This document shows, one piece after another, positions 7,151-11,985 of a stretch of DNA of 11,985 bases. The notes beneath the pieces were generated by a model. The model ran no database searches. It was not told where the DNA came from and saw nothing but the letters and a program-made list of their open reading frames with translations. Where the stretch lies: contig CBINGY010000096.1 in NCBI GenBank assembly GCA_966250325.1, forward strand, positions 1 through 11,985, read 5' to 3'. Within the stretch, counting starts at the first letter, position 1. Every line of letters begins with the position of its first letter. A program made the position numbers and the translations under genes. The DNA is from Jiulongibacter sp966250325. Its GTDB lineage: Bacteria > Bacteroidota > Bacteroidia > Cytophagales > Spirosomataceae.

Positions 7151-8482
7151 ATGAGGAAGGTGGCATTTTATACGCTGGGATGTAAACTGAACTATTCAGA
7201 GACATCCACTATCGGGCGAATGTTTCAGGAAAAAGGGTTTGAAAAAGTTGATTTTTCTGACAAACCCGATGTGTTTATTATCAATACTTGTTCTGTTACA
7301 GACAATGCCGATAAGAAATGCAGGAAAATTGTGCGTGAAGCACAGTCAATCAATCCTGACGGTTACGTGGCGATTATCGGTTGTTATGCTCAATTAAAGC
7401 CACAGGAAATAGCAGAAATCCCGGGTGTTGATGCCGTACTGGGAGCTGCCGAAAAGTTCAGACTCCTCGATTTGATCGGGGATTTTACGAAAGCACCAGC
7501 TGCCAAAACTCAGGCCCGGGTTTATGCAGGCTCTATCGAACAAAAGCTGGATTACCACACCTCCTATTCGCTGAACGATCGAACACGAACCTTCCTTAAA
7601 GTTCAGGATGGATGTGATTACCCCTGCTCCTACTGTACAATTCCGCTGGCTCGCGGTAAAAGCCGGTCAGACAGTACAGAAAATATCCTGAAAGCAGCCA
7701 GAGAAATTGCCGCTCTGGACGTAAAAGAAATTGTACTCACGGGTGTCAACATTGGTGACTTCGGAATCAGGAATGGAGAACGACTGGAATCATTTATTGA
7801 CCTATGTCACTCGCTGGATACCATTGAAGGAATTGAACGGTTCAGGATTTCGAGTATTGAACCGAATTTACTCAGCAATGAGATCATACAATTTGTGGCC
7901 TCTTCAAAGAAATTTGTCCCCCATTTTCATATTCCGCTTCAAAGTGGAAGTCCGGAGGTATTGCGACTGATGAAAAGACGCTACAAACGCGATTTGTACG
8001 AAGAACGCGTTCAAACCATCAAATCACGAATGCCCGACTGCTGTATTGGTGTCGATGTAATTGTAGGTCACCCGGGTGAAACCAAAGAACGGTTTTTAGA
8101 AACCTATAATTTCCTCAACGAACTGGATATCAGCTATCTTCATGTATTTTCATACTCAGAACGCCCAAACACGGAGGCGGTGCATATCCATCCAAAAGTT
8201 AATGCAAAGGAAATAACAGAAAGGTCCAAAATGCTACATATTCTCTCTGAGAAGAAAAAACGGGCATTTTATGAGAGTCAGCTCGGTAAGCTAAAACAGG
8301 TTTTATTTGAAGAAGATGTAGAAAACGGTCAGATGCATGGATGGACCGAAAACTACGTAAGAGTCACCGCTAAATATGATCCCATTCTAATAAACTCTAC
8401 CAAAGAAGTAATTCTATCGGAAATAAATGAGCGGGGAGTGGTTGAATTAACTGAGCCTGAGTTGGTCTTTGAACAGCATTAA
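7151..8482 (+). CDS. mtaB: tRNA (N6-threonylcarbamoyladenosine(37)-C2)-methylthiotransferase MtaB
   Basis: MtaB adds a methylthio group to t6A at position 37 of tRNAs, making ms2t6A, by radical-SAM chemistry with two [4Fe-4S] clusters. At 443 residues the protein is of standard length. Order of domains: N-terminal methylthiotransferase domain (about 1-110) with cluster ligands C11 (LGCKLN), C47 (NTCSVTD) and C78 (GCYAQ); radical-SAM core (about 145-370) with the C155-x3-C159-x2-C162 motif (GCDYPCSYC); C-terminal TRAM RNA-binding domain (about 375-437). The TLGCKLN opening and ETSTI favour MtaB over MiaB or RimO. The start at 7151 is right for the family (MRKVAFYTLGCK). It stands alone between the SGNH hydrolase and the convergent amt. 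Its stop codon merges with the A-run that forms the T-tail of the amt terminator on the other strand. Confidence 0.95.
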   Translation: MRKVAFYTLGCKLNYSETSTIGRMFQEKGFEKVDFSDKPDVFIINTCSVTDNADKKCRKIVREAQSINPDGYVAIIGCYAQLKPQEIAEIPGVDAVLGAAEKFRLLDLIGDFTKAPAAKTQARVYAGSIEQKLDYHTSYSLNDRTRTFLKVQDGCDYPCSYCTIPLARGKSRSDSTENILKAAREIAALDVKEIVLTGVNIGDFGIRNGERLESFIDLCHSLDTIEGIERFRISSIEPNLLSNEIIQFVASSKKFVPHFHIPLQSGSPEVLRLMKRRYKRDLYEERVQTIKSRMPDCCIGVDVIVGHPGETKERFLETYNFLNELDISYLHVFSYSERPNTEAVHIHPKVNAKEITERSKMLHILSEKKKRAFYESQLGKLKQVLFEEDVENGQMHGWTENYVRVTAKYDPILINSTKEVILSEINERGVVELTEPELVFEQH

Positions 8483-8515
8483 AAAAAGAGCGAGCCGGCA
8501 TGCCGGCTCGCTCTT
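8481..8515 (-). terminator. Terminator of amt: perfect 30-base palindrome with T-tail
   Basis: AAGAGCGAGCCGGCA (8486-8500) is followed at once by its exact reverse complement (8501-8515), giving a GC-rich hairpin with a minimal loop. On the minus strand the stem runs into seven T (plus-strand A run 8481-8487), so it is a strong intrinsic terminator for amt, 18 bases after its stop. On the plus strand only CTTGTATG follows, so it should work less well for mtaB, although the hairpin may still protect that message's 3' end. Confidence 0.9.
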
Positions 8516-8532
8516 GTATGAATAGAAGTGTA

Positions 8533-9864
8533 CTACGCTTCCAATAATCTTTCATCATGCTGGCTGATGTCTAGTCCCAAATTCTCGTCTTCTTCTGTTA
8601 CACGAAGCGGAACAATGATATCAGTTAGTTTAAAAATAATGAACGACATGACCACTACGAAGGCAGAAATGCCGACCAGTGCACCCATGTGCTTCAGGAA
8701 CAGCGTAGTCTCTCCGAAAAAGAGTCCTTGCTCTGTCACTACACCGTTGATAGCAGTTGTAGCAAATACACCGGTAAGAACCATCCCTACCATTCCGCCT
8801 ACACCGTGACAAGGGAAAACATCGAGTGTATCGTCAAGAGCAGTCTTGGTTTTCCAATGTGCTACCAGATTAGAAATAATAGCAGCTACTACCCCGATAA
8901 CCAATGAATGAGGAATGGTAACAAAACCGGCAGCCGGAGTTATAGCAACCAATCCTACAACTACCCCAATACAGAATCCCATGGCAGAAACTTTGTGGCC
9001 GCGGGCAGCATCAAAAAGCACCCAGGCAATGCCTGCAGCCGCTGCAGCGGTATTGGTTGTGGCAAATGCCGAAGCAGCTAAGGCTCCTGCTCCAAGCGAT
9101 GAACCGGCATTAAATCCAAACCAGCCAAACCAAAGTAAACCGGTACCTAAAAGGACATAGGGAACATTTGCAGGCGGAAGGAAACTACCTTTTGCATGCG
9201 AACGGCGTCTTTTCAACATGATGGCTCCTACCAAAGCAGCCCAGCCTGCAGACATGTGAACCACAGTACCTCCGGCAAAATCAAGAACCCCCATTTTAAA
9301 GAAAATTCCATTCGGCGACCAGGTCATATGTGCCAACGGAGCATAAATGAATAAACTGAAAAGCACCATAAAGACTACATAAGATCGGAAATTGATCCGC
9401 TCGGCCATAGAGCCAGTAACCAAAGCAGGAGTAATTACAGCAAATTTCAACTGGAACATGGCAAAAACTACCGCAGGTATGGTACCCACCAAAGGACCAT
9501 CCAATACTCCTTTAAACATAAAGTGCGTGAAAGGATTTCCAATGATCCCTCCTACCGACTCACCAAAGGCCAGGCTATAACCTACTACCACCCAGAGCAG
9601 GCTGATTACTCCCATACTGATAAAGCTTTGGAGCATGGTAGAGATTACGTTCTTAGAATTCACCATCCCTCCATAAAAATAGGCAAGTCCGGGGGTCATC
9701 AACAATACCAACGCACAGGAGACGATCATCCAGGCGGTATCACCTGTATCAAGTCCTTCTGTAACGATAGCTCCCGGAAGAGAGGGTGTAAAAAGTGCCA
9801 CCACCGTGACGATAAGAAGTACGATAAGGGGGGTAATTGCCCCTTTCCAGCTAGATTCTGACAT
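8533..9864 (-). CDS. amt: Ammonium transporter (Amt/MEP/Rh family)
   Basis: This protein moves ammonium across the inner membrane through a trimeric channel. It has 443 residues, with an N-terminal hydrophobic segment (about 10-28) that may be a cleaved signal as in E. coli AmtB, then the eleven-helix core. The conserved pore features are present: D195 and first pore His H203 in DFAGGTVVHMSAG, second pore His H353 in FPCHGVGGMVG, W182 in HMTWSPNG at the recruitment site, and MAERINFRSY (153-162). The C-terminal tail RVTEEDENLGLDISQHDE (421-438) is the conserved cytoplasmic segment that gates the channel and interacts with PII in other bacteria. No PII/glnK gene is next to it here, unlike in many genomes. 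The promoter spacer is shared with the divergent eutB gene. The assignment is secure. Confidence 0.96.
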   Translation of the reverse strand: MSESSWKGAITPLIVLLIVTVVALFTPSLPGAIVTEGLDTGDTAWMIVSCALVLLMTPGLAYFYGGMVNSKNVISTMLQSFISMGVISLLWVVVGYSLAFGESVGGIIGNPFTHFMFKGVLDGPLVGTIPAVVFAMFQLKFAVITPALVTGSMAERINFRSYVVFMVLFSLFIYAPLAHMTWSPNGIFFKMGVLDFAGGTVVHMSAGWAALVGAIMLKRRRSHAKGSFLPPANVPYVLLGTGLLWFGWFGFNAGSSLGAGALAASAFATTNTAAAAAGIAWVLFDAARGHKVSAMGFCIGVVVGLVAITPAAGFVTIPHSLVIGVVAAIISNLVAHWKTKTALDDTLDVFPCHGVGGMVGMVLTGVFATTAINGVVTEQGLFFGETTLFLKHMGALVGISAFVVVMSFIIFKLTDIIVPLRVTEEDENLGLDISQHDERLLEA

Positions 9865-9910
9865 GTTTTGTACTGTTATGGTTTTGATGTAACTGAGTTT
9901 TTAAATAAAT

Positions 9911-9950
9911 ACCAAATATTGGAATAGTATCATATTTAAAAACCAAATAT
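9911..9950. repeat. Direct repeat ACCAAATAT upstream of amt
   Basis: Two exact nine-base copies start at 9911 and 9942, 31 bases apart (about three helical turns). The first copy extends to CCAA-ATA-TTGG (9912-9922), a small dyad. The second overlaps the candidate -7 box, so a bound protein could block or assist transcription of amt. This is suggestive only, because the DNA is AT-rich. Confidence 0.3.
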
Positions 9951-9951
9951 A
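9944..9951 (-). promoter_or_regulatory. Candidate -7 box for amt
   Basis: The minus strand reads TATATTTG, an exact TAnnTTTG match and the same octamer as upstream of glutamine synthetase and the LTA-synthase-like gene. It lies 79 bases before the amt ATG, implying a leader of about 70 bases. No -33 TTG is found at the expected spacing. Confidence 0.4.
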
Positions 9952-10203
9952 ATAACGCAAATTAATGCACATCAGAATAGAATAGAATTTTACTCAAAAT
10001 GAATTCTAAAATCCAATTGATCCTAAACATAGTACAAGTCAACAGTATTATTTAGAAAAATAGCTTTCACCAAAAGAATATTTTGAAAACTAAATTAAAA
10101 CAATCCACCATTTCCTTTTCCCATAGAATATACCTGCAAATTGAGGATTGTTCTTCCCGGAAGTTGTAAATTATGGCCTTATTCAGCTAAATGCTTCTTT
10201 AAA

Positions 10204-11985
10204 ATGAATCGCAAAACATTCATTTCGCAAATCGGCCTCGCAGGCACAGCGGTTTTACTTCTTGAAAACTGCGGCATCAACTCAGAGCCACGCGTCAGCT
10301 CTGCTGAACTTGTACAACTTAAACTTCCAAAAGCCACTGATGATGTGTTTTCGTATATCAAGCGGCTAAAAGGAAAATTTGACCTGAGATTTTACCGTCA
10401 GATACTCGGGGCCGCCAACGAATTTAAAGAAGGCGATGCCAGCCAGGGCATCGCAGCAGCTGATCAAACTACACGAGAATATGCTCGGCAACTGCTTTCG
10501 AATACCCCTATAAAAGAGTTAATACGGCAGCCAGTCTTTACAGATGAACTCTCAGAATTAATAGAAAAAACCACTGAGGCCACCATTAGATCTGAAATCC
10601 AACACTGGACTCTTGGGAGGCTGAAAAGCTTTTTGCTTACTGCTGAAGAACAGGAGATCAAACACCTAATGCCCGGATTATCCAGTGATACCATTGCTTT
10701 GCTGGTACGAACCATGACCAATGAAGAGTTAATCCAGGCAAGCCTGAAGATATTTAATCCGCTGCCGGGAAGTCAGATAGGAGCTAAAGGATACCTAAGT
10801 GCCCGGGTGCAGCCTAACTCTCCCACCGATCATCCGGAGGATATCATCTGGCAGGTGTTTAATGCCTGGTCTTACGCAGTAGGTGATCTGGTACTTGGGA
10901 CAAACCCCGTCTCAAGCGAAGTAGAATCTGTGGCGGCAATTGAATCTGCCCTTTACGATCTAATTGAAACTTTCGGGCTGGAACACATCCTACCTAATTG
11001 TGTTCTTTCACATATTGATGTTCAGGCTCAGGCAGAGGAGGTAAAACCCGGTCAAACGGGCATCTGGTTTCAAAGCCTAGCAGGTACTGTGGCTGCCAAT
11101 AAAACTTTTGATCTCTCTATTGAAAAAATGCAGAAGCATGCTTCAAAACGTAAAGGCAGATACGGTTTGTATGCTGAAACCGGTCAGGGAGCAGATTACA
11201 CCAATGGGCACGGCGAGGGTTTTGATATGGTAATACACGAATCCCGAAAGTATGGATTTTTGCGAGCGTTGAAAAACGATATGAATCCCGAAAGCTGGGT
11301 ACATGTGAATGACGTGGCGGGATTTATCGGACCTGAAGTATTTAAAACTCGCGAGCAGCTGGTGAGATGCTGCCTGGAAGACACGCTTATGGGCAAGCTT
11401 CACGGACTCACCATTGGACTGGATATTTGCTCTACGCTTCACATGGATGTAAGTCTGGATGACCTGGAATGGTGCATCAATCAGATTATGCCAGCAAATC
11501 CAGCCTATCTGATGGCCCTGCCTACCCGTAATGATCCCATGTTGAGCTATCTGACCACGGCGTTTCATGATCATCTGCGAATTCGTGAAAAGTTTGGCTA
11601 CCGGGTCAATGATGCCATGTGGGACTTCTTCAAAAAAATCGAAATAATTGATGATGATGGAAAACCAACTAAAAATTTCGGTGATCCTGTCTGGGTTTAT
11701 TATCAGTATCTAAAAATGAAAGGGGACTCCAGAAGCTGGGAGGAAATCAAGAAAGAGGGAATTGAAACCATAGATCGAATTGACAAACGAGGTGTATTCA
11801 TTTCAAAAGGTTACGGAGAAAACTATTGGCTTCCGGAACCGAAGCTTGAGGCTAGAGTGAGAAATTTATACAAGGATGCCAAAATAAGCCTTTGGACAGA
11901 AATGCCGGAATCATTTTTCGCCTCTTTACAGCCTCTGCTGATTTTGGAAACGCAATCAACCAGCAGAAAGGATTATATCTATCAT
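10204..11985 (+). CDS. eutB: Ethanolamine ammonia-lyase, EutB-type, with export-like N-terminus; 3' end beyond window
   Basis: EutB is the large subunit of the adenosylcobalamin-dependent enzyme that splits ethanolamine into acetaldehyde and ammonia. The frame has 594 codons with no stop in the window. Compared with E. coli EutB (453 residues), the homologous core runs from about residue 47 to 497. Residues matching the E. coli active site are kept: R201 and Q203 (SARVQPN; R160/Q162), N234 (LGTNP; N193), E325 (AETGQG; E287) and D407 (GLDICS; D362). Two features are odd. Residues 1-24 look like a Tat or lipoprotein signal (MNRKTFISQIGLAGTAVLLL, then ENC with Cys23), not present in ordinary EutB. 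Past GDP (493-495), about 100 further residues follow, and the last ~40 weakly resemble the start of the EutC core (AKISL, LLILE, SRKD). ATG 10204 is the only in-frame ATG near the start; no SD is evident. The EutB core is certain; export and fusion are inferred. Confidence 0.9.
   Translation, partial: MNRKTFISQIGLAGTAVLLLENCGINSEPRVSSAELVQLKLPKATDDVFSYIKRLKGKFDLRFYRQILGAANEFKEGDASQGIAAADQTTREYARQLLSNTPIKELIRQPVFTDELSELIEKTTEATIRSEIQHWTLGRLKSFLLTAEEQEIKHLMPGLSSDTIALLVRTMTNEELIQASLKIFNPLPGSQIGAKGYLSARVQPNSPTDHPEDIIWQVFNAWSYAVGDLVLGTNPVSSEVESVAAIESALYDLIETFGLEHILPNCVLSHIDVQAQAEEVKPGQTGIWFQSLAGTVAANKTFDLSIEKMQKHASKRKGRYGLYAETGQGADYTNGHGEGFDMVIHESRKYGFLRALKNDMNPESWVHVNDVAGFIGPEVFKTREQLVRCCLEDTLMGKLHGLTIGLDICSTLHMDVSLDDLEWCINQIMPANPAYLMALPTRNDPMLSYLTTAFHDHLRIREKFGYRVNDAMWDFFKKIEIIDDDGKPTKNFGDPVWVYYQYLKMKGDSRSWEEIKKEGIETIDRIDKRGVFISKGYGENYWLPEPKLEARVRNLYKDAKISLWTEMPESFFASLQPLLILETQSTSRKDYIYH

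Larger units (their letters stand above)
9865..10203. other. 339-base AT-rich divergent spacer between amt and eutB
   Basis: No gene is supported here. It carries the upstream regions of both flanking genes. Visible structure: a repeat of ACCAAATAT at 9911-9919 and 9942-9950; a candidate amt -7 box (9944-9951); three perfect tandem copies of AGAAT (9974-9988); and a short inverted repeat, AGAATT (9984-9989) with AATTCT (10002-10007). For eutB, the closest -7 match is TAGCTTTC (10061-10068, one mismatch), about 135 bases before its ATG. Two tiny ATG frames (10173 and 10191) stop within six codons. Confidence 0.6.

Noticed and set aside
8528..9160. Open frames on the plus strand opposite amt
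   Set aside because: They are antisense shadows of amt; the Ala/Pro/Thr-rich composition follows from the complement of Gly/Ala/Val codons.
9974..9988. Three tandem AGAAT units as a possible variable repeat or contingency locus
   Set aside because: Three five-base copies in AT-rich spacer DNA are too few to argue for phase variation, and they lie about 110 bases from amt and over 200 from eutB.
11143..11574. 143-codon open frame on the minus strand
   Set aside because: It lies wholly inside the conserved EutB core, whose reading frame contains all the active-site motifs. The frame gives no recognisable protein.
10204..11985. Possibility that eutB is a pseudogene
   Set aside because: The frame is uninterrupted for 594 codons and the residues that match the E. 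coli active site are conserved, so decay is not supported.
1..11985. Mobile element, prophage, CRISPR array, toxin-antitoxin or defence system
   Set aside because: No transposase, integrase, spacer-repeat pattern, tRNA-linked att site or paired small genes were found; all genes have housekeeping or metabolic relatives.

Overview
This 11,985-base window reads as chromosome from a member of the Bacteroidota, probably of the Cytophagales type; the genus cannot be fixed from the sequence alone. The grounds are the protein families (DUF4159 protein, eukaryote-like GSII glutamine synthetase, Bacteroidota-style LTA-synthase-family membrane protein, MtaB), moderate-to-low GC with very AT-rich spacers, weak or absent Shine-Dalgarno sequences, and exact copies of the Bacteroidota -7 promoter box (TAnnTTTG) in front of five genes. 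There is no rRNA, tRNA, CRISPR array or recognisable insertion sequence.

Layout. Bases 1-835 hold the 3' end of a sodium:solute symporter (SSS family). A spacer with a long inverted repeat (868-928) separates it from a convergent three-gene minus-strand operon (2903 to 1013): an acidic protein of unknown function, the 16S rRNA methyltransferase RsmE, and an exported DUF4159 protein. All three are translationally coupled by overlapping stop and start codons. Divergently, 3048-4880 encodes a five-helix membrane protein of the LTA synthase/sulfatase family whose metal-site and substrate residues are largely substituted. Next come GSII glutamine synthetase (5045-6070) with a strong terminator, a secreted SGNH/GDSL hydrolase (6150-7043) and the tRNA methylthiotransferase MtaB (7151-8482). 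A perfect 30-base palindrome terminates the convergent ammonium transporter gene (9864 to 8533). After a 339-base AT-rich spacer, an EutB-type ethanolamine ammonia-lyase gene starts at 10204 and is still open at the window end.

How the genes fit together. Glutamine synthetase, the Amt channel and ethanolamine ammonia-lyase could form a nitrogen-acquisition neighbourhood: ammonium imported by Amt or released from ethanolamine would be assimilated by GS. No PII (GlnK) gene lies beside amt. The rsmE operon and mtaB are ordinary housekeeping RNA-modification genes.

The most unusual signals are: (1) the EutB-like protein begins with a Tat/lipoprotein-like export signal, although this B12 enzyme is normally intracellular, and runs about 100 residues past the normal EutB end into sequence that may be the start of a fused EutC; and (2) the LTA-synthase-family protein keeps its fold and the nucleophilic Thr but has Lys, Asn and Gln where Glu, His and His are expected, so it looks like a pseudoenzyme or one with a remodelled active site.
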